The translations under genes and the position numbers were made by a program. The notes beneath the pieces were generated by a model, which was given only the letters and a program-made list of their open reading frames with translations, did no database searches and was not told the DNA's origin. From Zavarzinia marina (GTDB taxonomy: Bacteria > Pseudomonadota > Alphaproteobacteria > Zavarziniales > Zavarziniaceae), in NCBI RefSeq assembly GCF_021568905.1, contig NZ_JAKGSB010000001.1:248001-312000 (forward strand): DNA of 64,000 nt, given 5' to 3'. Of the stretch, positions 55,204-63,677 are shown in pieces (within the stretch, counting starts at the first letter, position 1; each line of letters begins with the position of its first letter).

Positions 55204-56085
55204 CTAGCGGGAGAGCACCAGGGTCGCCCATCCGTTTTTCCGGATCCGGTCGGCGAGATGGAGGCCCCGGGCGCGATAGGCGGCCAGCACCATCCGCTCC
55301 TGCCCGACCAGCAAGCCCGACAGCACCACGACACCCTGCGGGGCCAGCGCCGCCTCGATAGACCGCGCCATTTTCGTCAGCGGCACCGCCAGGATGTTGG
55401 CCGCGATCAGGTCGAAGGGGCCGGCCGCGCGGATGCCGCGCTCCGCCACGCCGTCGGCGACGGCATAGCGCGCGGCATTCCACAGACCATTGGCGACGGC
55501 ATTGTCCCGCGCCGTCGCCACCGCCACCGGATCGACGTCACTCGCCCAGAGCACCGGGGGATGCATCAGCTTCGCCGCGACCATGGCCAGGATGCCGGAA
55601 CCGCAGCCGACGTCGATCACGCGGCGAAAGCGACGGGCGCCCGCCAGACGCTCGATCGCCTCGACGCAGCCCGCCGTGGTCGCGTGGCGCCCGGTGCCGA
55701 AGGCGAGGCCGGCCTCGATCTCCAGCGGGATCATGGCGACGGGCGGGGGCTCTTCTGCCTCGGGGCCGTGGATCCAGAAACGCCCGATCGCCAGCGGCGC
55801 CAGGATCTTCTGCGTCTCCGACACCCAATCGACGTCCGGCAGCACGCGCCATTCGATGGCCGGCAGCTCGATGCCCGCGATTTCCGCCGCCTGAACGAAC
55901 GCATCCGCCAGCGCCTCGCGGTCGCCGTCGGGGCCGAGCAGGGCTTCCAGGGTCCAGGTCGCGCCGTCGTCCGGGGTCATGGTGGTCAGCGCCACCACGA
56001 TGTCCGACAGCATCAGCTCGAAAGTGGGCACCGCTTCGGGCGGCAGGATCAGATGGGCCTCGATCAGGCCGGCGCCGGGATTCAT
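55204..56085 (-). CDS. prmA: Ribosomal protein L11 methyltransferase
   Basis: PrmA trimethylates ribosomal protein L11. The 293-aa product has an N-terminal substrate-recognition domain, GLAFGTGRHATTAGCVEAIE, the SAM-binding motif VIDVGCGSGILAMVAAKL (about 155-172) and AANILAVPLTKM (the family NILA/NPP-type motif). The ATG at 56085 gives MNPGAGLIEA; the frame is open further upstream but without a better start. It follows uvrD downstream on the same strand, separated by a palindromic repeat. Confidence 0.9.
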   Translation of the reverse strand: MNPGAGLIEAHLILPPEAVPTFELMLSDIVVALTTMTPDDGATWTLEALLGPDGDREALADAFVQAAEIAGIELPAIEWRVLPDVDWVSETQKILAPLAIGRFWIHGPEAEEPPPVAMIPLEIEAGLAFGTGRHATTAGCVEAIERLAGARRFRRVIDVGCGSGILAMVAAKLMHPPVLWASDVDPVAVATARDNAVANGLWNAARYAVADGVAERGIRAAGPFDLIAANILAVPLTKMARSIEAALAPQGVVVLSGLLVGQERMVLAAYRARGLHLADRIRKNGWATLVLSR

Positions 56086-56117
56086 GTCGATGTCTCGGAA
56101 GGTGGAATGTCTTTGAT

Positions 56118-56145
56118 CGTCATCCCGGCTTTCGCCGGGATGACG
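56118..56145. repeat. Dispersed palindromic repeat (copy 6)
   Basis: CGTCATCCCGGC-TTTC-GCCGGGATGACG, a perfect 12-bp stem between uvrD and prmA, which are transcribed in the same direction. Confidence 0.95.
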
Positions 56146-56174
56146 AGTCTGGAAGGGACGTGGGAACTGCACGG

Positions 56175-58529
56175 TCACGCCTTGGTGACGAAACTGGCGA
56201 TCACCTTCTTGGCGCCCGCCGTGTCGAACTGGATGTCCAGCTTGTTGCCGTCGATATGGGTGACGCGGCCGTGGCCGAATTTCTGGTGGTGGACGCGCTG
56301 GCCGGGCGCGAAATCGTCGCCGGTATTGTCGGTCACGATCATGCGTTCGACCGCGAGGTCGAGCTTGCGGGTCGGCTTTGCCTGGGCGGCGCGCTGGAAC
56401 CCCGGGCTGACGCCGCGATCGCCGAACAGGTCGTTGTCGCGCAATTGGGAGCCGAAGCCGCCGCCGGCGGCGTTGTAACCGCTGCCCGAGCCGCCCCAGA
56501 GGCCGGGGCGTGCCTCGCTCTCGACATGATCCGCCGGCAGTTCGTCGATGAAGCGTGACGGCAGGGCGCTCTGCCATTGGTTATAGACGCGGCGGTTGGC
56601 GGCATGGCTGATGACCGCCGTCTCCCGCGCCCGCGTGATCCCGACGTAGCCGAGGCGGCGTTCCTCCTCGAGGCCGGCGAGGCCGCTTTCGTCCAAGCTG
56701 CGCTGGCTGGGGAACAGGCCTTCCTCCCAGCCGGGCAGGAAGACGACGGGGAATTCCAGGCCCTTGGCGCCGTGGAGCGTCATCAGGGTGACCATGTCCT
56801 GATCCTCCGCCCCGCGCTCGATCTCCATCACCAGGGCGACATGGTCGAGGAAGGCGGGCAGGCTCTCGAAACCCGCCAGGGCGTCGATCAATTCCTTCAG
56901 ATTGTCCAGCCGGCCCGGCGCCTCCGCCGATTTGTCGGCCTGCCACATGGACGTGTAACCGCTCTCGTCCAGGACGATCTCGGCCAGTTCGGTATGGGGC
57001 AGTTCGCGGCCCAGGGAACGCCAGCGCGCGAAACCTTCCATCAGGTCGCGCAGGCTGTTGCGCGCGCGCGGCTTCAATTCGTCGGTCTCGACGATCAGGC
57101 CGGCGGCATGATGCAGCGAGATATTGCGCGCCCGCGCCAGCACGTGAAGCTGCTGCACCGTGGCATCGCCGAGGCCCCGCTTCGGCACGTTCACGATGCG
57201 CTCGAAGGCCAGATCGTCGTCCGGCTGCACCAGGACGCGGAAATAGGCCATGGCGTCGCGGATCTCGAGCCGTTCGTAGAAGCGCGGCCCGCCGATGACG
57301 CGGTAGGGCAGGCCGATGGCGACGAAACGTTCCTCGAAGGCGCGGGTCTGATGGCCGGCCCGCACCAGGATCGCCATCTCGGACAGGCGCCGGCCGTGAC
57401 CGCGCATGCCCTCGATCAGGTCGGCGGTCGACCGCGCCTCTTCCTCGCCGTCCCAATAGCCGATGACGCGGACCCTCTCGCCCAAGTCGTCCTCGGTCCA
57501 CAGCGTCTTGCCGAGGCGGCCCTCGTTGGCGGCGATCAGGCCCGAGGCGGCGGCCAGGATATGGCCGGTGGAGCGGTAGTTGCGCTCCAGCCTGATGACG
57601 GCGGCGCCGGGGAAATCCTGTTCGAACTTCAGGATGTTGCCGACCTCGGCGCCGCGCCAGCCGTAGATCGACTGGTCATCGTCGCCGACACAGCACAGGT
57701 TACGCCATTTCTGGGCCAGCAGGCGCAGCCACAGATATTGCGCGACATTGGTATCCTGATATTCGTCGACGAGGATATATTTGAAGCGCCGCTGCCAGGT
57801 CTCCAGCACGTCCGGATGCTTCTGGAAGATGGTGATGACATGGAGGAGGAGATCGCCGAAATCGGCGGCGTTCAGGGTCTTCAGGCGCTCCTGATAAAGG
57901 GTGTAGAGCGCCTTGCCCCGGCCATCGGCGTAACTCGCGTCATCATCGGCCCCCAACCTTTCGGGCGTCAGGGCGCGGTTCTTCCAGCGATCGATCAGGC
58001 TGGCCAGCAGGCGCGCCGGAAAGCGCTTCTCGTCGAGCCCTTCCGCCTGGATCAACTGCTTCAAGAGGCGGATCTGATCGTCGGTGTCGAGGATGGTGAA
58101 ATTGGGCTGCAGGCCGACCAACTCGGCATGGCGGCGCAGGATGCGCGCCGCGACCGAATGGAAGGTGCCGAGCCAGCTCATGCCCTCGGCCACGCCGCCG
58201 ATCAGGGCGGCGACGCGCTGCTGCATCTCGCGCGCCGCCTTGTTGGTGAAGGTGACCGCCAGGATCTGCCCCGGCCAGGCCCGGCCCATGTAGAGAAGAT
58301 GGGCGATCCGCGTGGTCAGCACCCGGGTCTTGCCGGTGCCGGCGCCGGCCAGCACCAGCACCGGGCCTTCCGTCGCCTCGACGGCGGCGCGCTGTTCGGG
58401 ATTGAGGCCGTCCAGATAGGGCGGCGGCGCATTGGGCACCGGGGGGGCGCTGGCGGTGGTCGTCTCGTTGCCGGCCTGGGGGGCTGGCGGATCGTCCCAG
58501 CCGGCCGGATCGAAGGGGTCGCTGCTCAT
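56175..58529 (-). CDS. uvrD: ATP-dependent DNA helicase UvrD/PcrA
   Basis: The 784-aa superfamily 1 helicase unwinds DNA in excision and mismatch repair. It has Walker A LAGAGTGKT (about 60-68), DEYQDTN, GDDDQSIYGWRGA, VMTLHGAKGLEF-like VTLMTLHGAKGLE and the C-terminal Tudor-like domain (APGQRVHHQKFGHGRVTHID) typical of PcrA/UvrD for RNA polymerase contact. An N-terminal Pro-rich extension of about 40 residues precedes LDGLNPEQRAAV. Confidence 0.96.
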   Translation of the reverse strand: MSSDPFDPAGWDDPPAPQAGNETTTASAPPVPNAPPPYLDGLNPEQRAAVEATEGPVLVLAGAGTGKTRVLTTRIAHLLYMGRAWPGQILAVTFTNKAAREMQQRVAALIGGVAEGMSWLGTFHSVAARILRRHAELVGLQPNFTILDTDDQIRLLKQLIQAEGLDEKRFPARLLASLIDRWKNRALTPERLGADDDASYADGRGKALYTLYQERLKTLNAADFGDLLLHVITIFQKHPDVLETWQRRFKYILVDEYQDTNVAQYLWLRLLAQKWRNLCCVGDDDQSIYGWRGAEVGNILKFEQDFPGAAVIRLERNYRSTGHILAAASGLIAANEGRLGKTLWTEDDLGERVRVIGYWDGEEEARSTADLIEGMRGHGRRLSEMAILVRAGHQTRAFEERFVAIGLPYRVIGGPRFYERLEIRDAMAYFRVLVQPDDDLAFERIVNVPKRGLGDATVQQLHVLARARNISLHHAAGLIVETDELKPRARNSLRDLMEGFARWRSLGRELPHTELAEIVLDESGYTSMWQADKSAEAPGRLDNLKELIDALAGFESLPAFLDHVALVMEIERGAEDQDMVTLMTLHGAKGLEFPVVFLPGWEEGLFPSQRSLDESGLAGLEEERRLGYVGITRARETAVISHAANRRVYNQWQSALPSRFIDELPADHVESEARPGLWGGSGSGYNAAGGGFGSQLRDNDLFGDRGVSPGFQRAAQAKPTRKLDLAVERMIVTDNTGDDFAPGQRVHHQKFGHGRVTHIDGNKLDIQFDTAGAKKVIASFVTKA

Positions 58530-58536
58530 GGCCGGC

Positions 58537-59040
58537 TCAGGCGGCGCGCGGGCCGAGGCTCATCACCCGGCCGAGGCCGTCGGGCCGGGGCAGAGGGGCG
58601 TGAGCCGTCGCGAGATCGGCGAACAGACGGTCGAGATGGGGCGGCATGGGCGCGGCCCGGCGCTGGCCGAGATCGACATGCAGCGCCATCTGTTCCGAGG
58701 TCGCGGAGAGGAAACCGTCACGGCCATGGCGCATTTCGCAGAAATAATGCAGGCGCTTGGCGTCGCGGGCGATGAGCTGGAAATTGAAGGCGAGGGGATC
58801 GCCCAACGTCACCTCGCGCAGATAGCGGACATGGGTTTCCAGCACGAAGAAGGAATGATTGGTCCGCTCGACATAGGCCTTGCCGCAGTCGAAGCGATCG
58901 AAGGCACGGTCCAGCGCCTGATCGAAGGCGAGGTTGTAATAGCCGACGTTCATATGGCCATTGTAGTCCACCCATTCGGGCAGCACGGTGGCTTCACCGC
59001 AATCGAGCGGGGCGTCGAGGATGGGGCGCGGGGTCGTCAT
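58537..59040 (-). CDS. Hotdog-fold acyl-CoA thioesterase (4HBT-like)
   Basis: The 167-aa product has the 4HBT-type motif EWVDYNGHMNVGYYNLAFDQ (about 22-41), where Asp/Asn and His fit the catalytic region of hydroxybenzoyl-CoA-type thioesterases, and HVRYLREVTLGDPL. It starts at the ATG giving MTTPRPILD. The gene lies 7 bp upstream of the uvrD start in the direction of transcription reversed, so it precedes uvrD in a likely operon. The acyl group is unknown. Confidence 0.85.
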   Translation of the reverse strand: MTTPRPILDAPLDCGEATVLPEWVDYNGHMNVGYYNLAFDQALDRAFDRFDCGKAYVERTNHSFFVLETHVRYLREVTLGDPLAFNFQLIARDAKRLHYFCEMRHGRDGFLSATSEQMALHVDLGQRRAAPMPPHLDRLFADLATAHAPLPRPDGLGRVMSLGPRAA

Positions 59041-59133
59041 GGCGCGGGATCGTAACGGGAACATCCGGGCCTGGGAAGCGAGTCGGGCATCGCCCATCTC
59101 GCCGTCCTCTCAAATTCTTCCCCGAATTCGTCG

Positions 59134-59151
59134 TCCCGGCGAAGGCCGGGA
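59134..59151. repeat. Dispersed palindromic repeat (copy 7)
   Basis: TCCCGGC-GAAG-GCCGGGA, in the gap between the thioesterase gene and the 82-aa gene. Confidence 0.85.
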
Positions 59152-59186
59152 TCTGATGACCAGAAAGCGCCCTTGCCCGGGGAAGA

Positions 59187-59204
59187 TCCCGGCCGCCGCC
59201 GGGA
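59187..59204. repeat. Dispersed palindromic repeat (copy 8)
   Basis: TCCCGGC-CGCC-GCCGGGA, 35 bp after copy 7; the paired arrangement resembles copies 4 and 5. Confidence 0.8.
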
Positions 59205-59221
59205 GGACGGCGTGAGAAACA

Positions 59222-59250
59222 AAAGGCGCGACCCTGGGGGCCGCGCCTTT
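59222..59250 (-). terminator. Terminator downstream of the 82-aa gene
   Basis: AAAGGCGCG (59222-59230) and CGCGCCTTT (59242-59250) form a 9-bp stem; on the minus strand the hairpin ends in CCTTTTGTTT. It lies 19 bp past the stop of the 82-aa gene. The T/A-ended stem would also work in the other direction. Confidence 0.8.
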
Positions 59251-59269
59251 CATGTGAAGATCGCTGCGA

Positions 59270-59518
59270 TCAGGCCGCGACGGCCTCGGCCGCCGGGGCG
59301 CCATAGGCGCGGCGGGCGCGGTTCAGGCGGAACAGGCGTTCCGGCGTGTCGCTCGACACGCGGCCGTCGTCCAGGCGGTAGACCACCACATGGGAGACGC
59401 GGCCGGCGTTGCGGCCCATCATGGTGGCGAAATCGACGACGGTGCCCATCTGCTCGCCCCAGAGTCCGGGGACGGTGATGCGCTCGCCGACGCGGAAACC
59501 CCAATGTTCGTTGATCAT
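59270..59518 (-). CDS. Small hypothetical protein downstream of ornithine decarboxylase
   Basis: The 82-aa product begins MINEHWGFRVGERITVPGLW and includes GTVVDFATMMGRNAGRVSHV and LDDGRVSSDTPERLFRLNRA. The spacing of turns and short strands suggests a small SH3-like barrel. No family name is known to me. An AAGGAAA site precedes the ATG. It lies 32 bp after the ornithine decarboxylase gene and before a terminator, so it is probably co-transcribed with it. Confidence 0.7.
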   Translation of the reverse strand: MINEHWGFRVGERITVPGLWGEQMGTVVDFATMMGRNAGRVSHVVVYRLDDGRVSSDTPERLFRLNRARRAYGAPAAEAVAA

Positions 59519-59550
59519 CGGCTTTTCCTTTCCTGTCTCTCGAGGGGCCG

Positions 59551-60681
59551 TCAGATGCAGATCGTGTTCAGCGGCGCGAAGCCGTTGAAGTTCACGGAGG
59601 AGTAGGAGGTGGTATAGGCACCGGTCGCCAGGATCTCGATCTTGTCGCCGATCTGGAGATCCATCGGCAGTTCGTAATTCGCCTTCTCGTAGAGGATGTC
59701 GGCGGAATCGCAGGTCGGGCCGGCCAGCACCACGGGGCCGGTGTCGCCACCGTCGCGCGGGGTGCACAGGCGGTACTTGATCGCCTCGTCCATGGTCTCC
59801 GCGAGGCCGGAGAACTTGCCGACGTCGAGGTAGATCCAGCGCTTGTCTTCCGACGCGTCCTTCTTCGAGATCAGCACGACTTCGGTCTGCAGGATGCCGG
59901 CATCGCCGGCCATGCTGCGGCCCGGCTCGATGATGATGTCGGGGATCGCATTGCCGAAGTGGTTGTAGATCGCGTCCATGACCGCGGCGGCATAGGCCTC
60001 CAGCGGCGGCACGTCCGCGCGGTACTTGGCCGGGAAGCCGCCGCCCAGGTTGATCATGCGCAGGTCGACGTCACGCTCGCGCAGCACCGAGAAGAGCTGC
60101 GACACGCCGCCGATGGCCTTGTCCCACTGGCCGAGATCGGTCTGCTGCGAGCCGACGTGGAAGGAGATGCCATAGGCGTCGAGGCCATGGTCGCGAGCCT
60201 TCACCATCAGGTCGGCGGCCATTTCAGGCGTGCAGCCGAACTTCCGCGACAGCGGCCATTCGGCGCCGTCGCATTCGACCAGCACGCGGCAGAACACGCG
60301 CGAACCGGGGGCGGAGCGGGCGATCTTCTCGAGCTCGGCTTCCGAGTCGAAGGCGAACAGGCGGACCCCCAGGGCATAGGCCGTGGCGATGTCGGTTTCC
60401 TTCTTGATCGTATTGCCGAAGGAGACGTTCTCCGGCTGCGCGCCCTGGGACAGGACGAGCTCGATCTCACCGCGCGACGCGGTGTCGAAGGACGAGCCGA
60501 GGGTGTTCAGCCGCGACACCACTTCCGGCATCGGGTTGGCCTTCACGGCGTAGAAGATCTTCGCCTGGGGCAGCAGGCGGGAAAGGGTCAGGTAATTGTC
60601 CTCGATGACGTCCAGATCGACCACCAGGCAGGGAGTGGCGGGTCGGCGCTCGTCGAGGAAACGGCGAATCTTCTCGGTCAT
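59551..60681 (-). CDS. Ornithine/lysine decarboxylase, alanine-racemase-fold type
   Basis: The 376-aa PLP enzyme makes putrescine from ornithine (some relatives also accept lysine). PLP lysine is Lys47 in FYAVKANP; YGISFHVGSQ, MINLGGGFPAKY, IEPGRSMAGDAGIL and catalytic Cys in GPTCDSADILYE match the eukaryote-like ODC family found in alphaproteobacteria. The start at 60681 (MTEKIRRFLDERRPATP) fits the family; an extra 29 codons upstream are open. It has a long leader with its own promoter. Confidence 0.93.
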   Translation of the reverse strand: MTEKIRRFLDERRPATPCLVVDLDVIEDNYLTLSRLLPQAKIFYAVKANPMPEVVSRLNTLGSSFDTASRGEIELVLSQGAQPENVSFGNTIKKETDIATAYALGVRLFAFDSEAELEKIARSAPGSRVFCRVLVECDGAEWPLSRKFGCTPEMAADLMVKARDHGLDAYGISFHVGSQQTDLGQWDKAIGGVSQLFSVLRERDVDLRMINLGGGFPAKYRADVPPLEAYAAAVMDAIYNHFGNAIPDIIIEPGRSMAGDAGILQTEVVLISKKDASEDKRWIYLDVGKFSGLAETMDEAIKYRLCTPRDGGDTGPVVLAGPTCDSADILYEKANYELPMDLQIGDKIEILATGAYTTSYSSVNFNGFAPLNTICI

Positions 60682-61067
60682 GTGCGTAGTCCCAAGCGTG
60701 CCGCGCACGAACGCGGACGAAAGCTGCAATGCGAATTTTACGGGTGCGAAGGGATGCGGTCGGCCCATCGGGGCCGGGTGCCGGAAGTCAGTCCGGCGCC
60801 CGCATACTCGAGCTTGGGGCGCATTGGCCGACGGCCGTGCCGAACCCAGCCCGGCAGATCAGACTCTGATCGGCCGCCAGGGTGCGGGATACGGCGGAAA
60901 GCAGGCCGTTGATGCGGGGAGCAGCGCCCGCCATGGGGCCTCTATGGTCCAACATCGTGGTTCCCTCTCGGGTTTCGGCGGGGAGTCTCACCCCGGAAAT
61001 TCCAAAAAGGACGCCTAACGTCGTTGCTGTACCACCATGGGCCAAAGGCACGTGCGGGTGCGTCTGG
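60682..61067 (-). promoter_or_regulatory. Long 5' leader of the ornithine decarboxylase gene
   Basis: The inferred transcript from the promoter at 61074-61101 carries about 385 nt before the ODC start, rich in potential GC stems (for example GGCGCCGG with CCGGCACC around 60780-60800). It contains a 55-codon ORF and, nearer the 5' end, a seven-codon frame MVVQQRR. A cis-element named speF (Rfam RF00518) has been described upstream of alphaproteobacterial ODC genes; whether this leader matches it was not tested. The start of ODC itself has only a weak ribosome site. Confidence 0.55.
60788..60955 (-). CDS. Possible leader ORF (55 aa) in the ornithine decarboxylase mRNA
   Basis: The ORF starts MLDHRGPMAGAAPRINGLLS and ends at SSSMRAPD, with GAGAGGG about 8 bp upstream of its ATG. 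It stops 106 nt before the ODC start. It shows no known domain. It may be a regulatory upstream ORF, as known for polyamine genes in other bacteria, or merely an open stretch in a structured leader. Confidence 0.3.
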   Translation of the reverse strand: MLDHRGPMAGAAPRINGLLSAVSRTLAADQSLICRAGFGTAVGQCAPSSSMRAPD

Positions 61068-61073
61068 AGCGGA

Positions 61074-61101
61074 GATATAGGGCAAAATCGCGGGGGTGCA
61101 A
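61074..61101 (-). promoter_or_regulatory. Promoter upstream of the ornithine decarboxylase leader
   Basis: On the minus strand TTGCAC (61096-61101) and TATATC (61074-61079) are 16 bp apart, the best promoter match in the 667-bp gap. The remaining part, 61102-61348, contains no recognisable gene or repeat. Confidence 0.6.
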
Positions 61102-61348
61102 GTGTTAATTTTCGCATCCGGCCAGGGGCTTCCCGTGATGTGACCGAGATCACGCAATCGAGGCGGAAAGGGGCTCCAGCGCCGCAGGAACAATGGCTTT
61201 TCCAGGCCTGGGCCGACGCGGGCCGGGCCCGGGTCATCGCGGCCGAAATCGCCGGGCGGCCGTCGACGGGGAGAGGCGGAGCATCAAGGGCCCCGGCGTC
61301 AGCGGTTTCGAGCGGCGACTCGATGGTCCGTCCGCGTCGCGCCGAGGA

Positions 61349-61714
61349 TCACCGCGAGGGGGTGGCAGCGCCCAAGGCACCGACGTCGGTGCCTTCCCGC
61401 TGCGCCGCCCAGGTCAGAAGTGCATCCAGCGCCGGGCACAAAGCCTGGCCCCAGTCCGTGAGGCAGTATTCGACCTTCGGCGGCACCTGATGGTGAACGA
61501 TGCGGCACACGATCCCGTCCTTCTCCATCTGGCGAAGCTGCTGGATCAGCATCTTCTGGGAAATGCCCGGGATCGCGCGCTCCAGATCGGAGAAGCGCAG
61601 AACCTGTCCGCCAAAGAGGTGGAACAGAATGACGAGCTTCCAGCGCCCCTCGAGAAGCTTGAGAGCATTCTCGACGCCTTCCGCCGCCGTTTCCCGTGTA
61701 TAGATGTGTCCCAT
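61349..61714 (-). CDS. HxlR-family transcriptional regulator
   Basis: The 121-aa winged-helix protein has the HxlR signature: ALKLLEGRWKLVILFHLFGG (about 17-36), FSDLERAIPGISQKMLIQQL and the wing KVEYCLTDWGQAL. Relatives respond to aldehydes, quinones or oxidants. It is divergent from a SnoaL-like/SDR pair, which it likely represses; a short dyad lies between. Confidence 0.92.
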   Translation of the reverse strand: MGHIYTRETAAEGVENALKLLEGRWKLVILFHLFGGQVLRFSDLERAIPGISQKMLIQQLRQMEKDGIVCRIVHHQVPPKVEYCLTDWGQALCPALDALLTWAAQREGTDVGALGAATPSR

Positions 61715-61722
61715 ACTTTTCC

Positions 61723-61735
61723 GTAAGTACCTTAC
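61723..61735. promoter_or_regulatory. Candidate HxlR operator
   Basis: GTAAG-TAC-CTTAC (61723-61735) lies in the 97-bp gap between the divergent HxlR and SnoaL-like genes, and ACTTTT/ACTTTTT runs flank it. HxlR-family operators are often short GTAAGT/ACTTAC-like dyads, so this fits in form and position. Confidence 0.6.
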
Positions 61736-61811
61736 TTTTTCGTGCGTTCTTGCTATTTCCGGAAGTTAGATCGATTTCCTTGGGCGGACAAGCTCAAGTC
61801 GGAGACCGATC

Positions 61812-62138
61812 ATGCTGCTCTCACTCCCCAAACCCATAGCGGCCTATTTCGCGGCGGACACCGCGGACGGCGCGGCCGTCGCGCAATGCTTCACGTTCGA
61901 TGCCGTGGTGATCGATGAGAAACGGACACACCGGGGACGCGAGGCCATTGCGCGCTGGAAGACCGAGGCGTCCGCCAAATTCGATTATGTCAGCGAACCC
62001 GTGGCGCTCGATGACCAGGGCGACAGGACCATCGTCACCGCCCGCTTGACCGGGAATTTTCCGGGAAGTCCCTTGAACCTTCGCTTTGCCTTCACGCTCG
62101 CCGGCGATGCCATCGCCCGGTTGGAGATCGCGCCATGA
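61812..62138 (+). CDS. SnoaL-like (NTF2-fold) small protein
   Basis: The 108-aa product has the NTF2-like pattern: helix [20 protein letters not shown], then [20 protein letters not shown] and the later beta strands ([20 protein letters not shown]). Such proteins bind or isomerise small hydrophobic ligands. It overlaps the following SDR gene by 4 bp, so both act together. It is divergent from the HxlR gene. Confidence 0.85.
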   Translation: MLLSLPKPIAAYFAADTADGAAVAQCFTFDAVVIDEKRTHRGREAIARWKTEASAKFDYVSEPVALDDQGDRTIVTARLTGNFPGSPLNLRFAFTLAGDAIARLEIAP

Positions 62139-62917
62139 GCTTCGATCTCGGTCTCGGCGGCCAGCGCGCATTGGTCACCGGCGGCACGAAGGGCCTGGGG
62201 GCTGCCGTCGTTCGGGTTTTGGCGGACGCCGGCGCGAAGGTCACCGCCGTCGCCAGGACGATCCCCGAAAATGGATCGGGAGACGTCCGATATGTCGCTG
62301 CGGACCTCATGACCGCGAAAGGGTGCGCGGATGTCGCCGAAGAGGTGCTCCGTGTCTTTGGCGGCCCGGACATCGTCGTCAATGTGCTGGGGGGATCGAG
62401 CGCACCGGCGGGCGGCTTCGCGCGTTTGACCGATGAGGAATGGCTGAAGGAGATCGATCACAATCTCTTGCCCGCAATCCGCCTCGACCGCGCGCTGCTG
62501 CCGTCGATGATCGATCGAGGTTCGGGCGTCATCATCCATGTGACGTCGATCCAGCACGAATTGCCCCTGCCGGAATCGACGACGGCCTATGCCGCCGCGA
62601 AGGCTGCGCTGTCGACCTACAGCAAGAGCCTGTCGAAGGAAGTAACCCCCAAAGGTGTAAGGGTGGTGCGCGTATCGCCGGGGTGGATCGAGACCGACGC
62701 CGCCGTCGCCCTTGGGGAACGGCTCGCCAAGGCGGCGGGCACGGACTATGAGGGCGGCAAGAAGATCATCATGAATGCACTCGGCGGCATTCCACTCGGC
62801 CGACCGGCGAAACCCGGCGAGGTCGCCGATCTGATCGCCTTCCTCGCATCGCCGCGCGCCGCAGCGATCACGGGTACCGAATATGTCATCGACGGGGGGA
62901 CCGTTCCCACCGTGTGA
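62135..62917 (+). CDS. Short-chain dehydrogenase/reductase (SDR)
   Basis: The 260-aa SDR has TGGTKGLG (about 15-22), VNVLGGSS in place of NNAG, the catalytic Ser in HVTSIQHE, and Tyr-Ala-Ala-Ala-Lys (YAAAK, about 152-156). The C-terminus [16 protein letters not shown] is usual. The gene is coupled to the SnoaL-like gene. With an HxlR regulator, a role in detoxifying a carbonyl or quinone compound is plausible but inferred. Confidence 0.9.
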   Translation: MSFDLGLGGQRALVTGGTKGLGAAVVRVLADAGAKVTAVARTIPENGSGDVRYVAADLMTAKGCADVAEEVLRVFGGPDIVVNVLGGSSAPAGGFARLTDEEWLKEIDHNLLPAIRLDRALLPSMIDRGSGVIIHVTSIQHELPLPESTTAYAAAKAALSTYSKSLSKEVTPKGVRVVRVSPGWIETDAAVALGERLAKAAGTDYEGGKKIIMNALGGIPLGRPAKPGEVADLIAFLASPRAAAITGTEYVIDGGTVPTV

Positions 62918-62957
62918 GGCATGCGGCGCGCCCGACCCCTCAATCGAGCCCGAACCT

Positions 62958-63617
62958 TCAATCGAGACGGAGCGGGCCCCAGGCGAGACAGGCATAGGAC
63001 GTCTTCGTGCCTTCGGCATCGACGCGGGTCAGGCGGGTGCCGCCGTTGCGGGACCAGCGCAGCGTCAGGGATTCCGCGCTTTCCGGATCCTGCCAGTCGG
63101 CGCGGATCCGGGGGCTGCCCAGGGATTTCTCGCAGCATTCGTCCTCGCCACAGCCGGCGGCGCAGCAGCCCCAGGGTTTGTCGGGGTCGGCGAGACAGGC
63201 GTGGAGGGCCGGGGGCAGGGCGGCGCTTGTCTTCGGCGCGGGCAGGGCCCGGGCGCCGTGGTCGGGGGTTGCCGCGACCAGGGTCATTTCGGCGAAGGCG
63301 GCGGCGATGGCGGTGTTGGCGGCATCCAGGGGCAGGGTCTCGGACAGGCGGCGCATGTCCTTGTCGCCCATCGGCCAGGACATGACGTAGGCGCGGGGCG
63401 GGGCGCCCTGGAAGGCGTGGTCCAGATATTTGGGGCCGGTGCGGACGTCGGTGTCGCCGCAGGCGATGACACCGCGCGTGGCGCAGTCGGGGCAGGCGGC
63501 GGTGATGGCGGCGACCAGGGCGGCAGGCAGGTGCAGGCGCTCCCGCGCGTCGGCGCCGGTCGCCGAAAGCATGAGAAGCAGCGGAAAAACCGTGACAGCG
63601 GCAAGCCGGCGCATCAT
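62958..63617 (-). CDS. Secreted Cys-rich hypothetical protein
   Basis: About 219 aa with a signal peptide (MMRRLAAVTVFPLLLMLSAT, cleavage near GADA). The mature protein has at least nine cysteines, including the cluster WGCCAAGCGEDECCEKS (about 150-166). This implies disulfides or metal binding in the periplasm. I recognise no family. A DsbD/ScsB-like gene starts divergently 60 bp away, a fitting neighbour for a disulfide-rich secreted protein. The start at the ATG after GAGG is preferred over a GTG 3 bp upstream. Confidence 0.7.
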   Translation of the reverse strand: MMRRLAAVTVFPLLLMLSATGADARERLHLPAALVAAITAACPDCATRGVIACGDTDVRTGPKYLDHAFQGAPPRAYVMSWPMGDKDMRRLSETLPLDAANTAIAAAFAEMTLVAATPDHGARALPAPKTSAALPPALHACLADPDKPWGCCAAGCGEDECCEKSLGSPRIRADWQDPESAESLTLRWSRNGGTRLTRVDAEGTKTSYACLAWGPLRLD

Positions 63618-63677
63618 CACTTGGCCTCAATCCGGCGTATAAGTCTCGACATGCTAATCCGGGACGCCGCCAGAACC

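Noticed and set aside
56577-58775. A 732-codon plus-strand frame across uvrD
   Set aside because: Antisense to a complete UvrD helicase; composition typical of a shadow frame.
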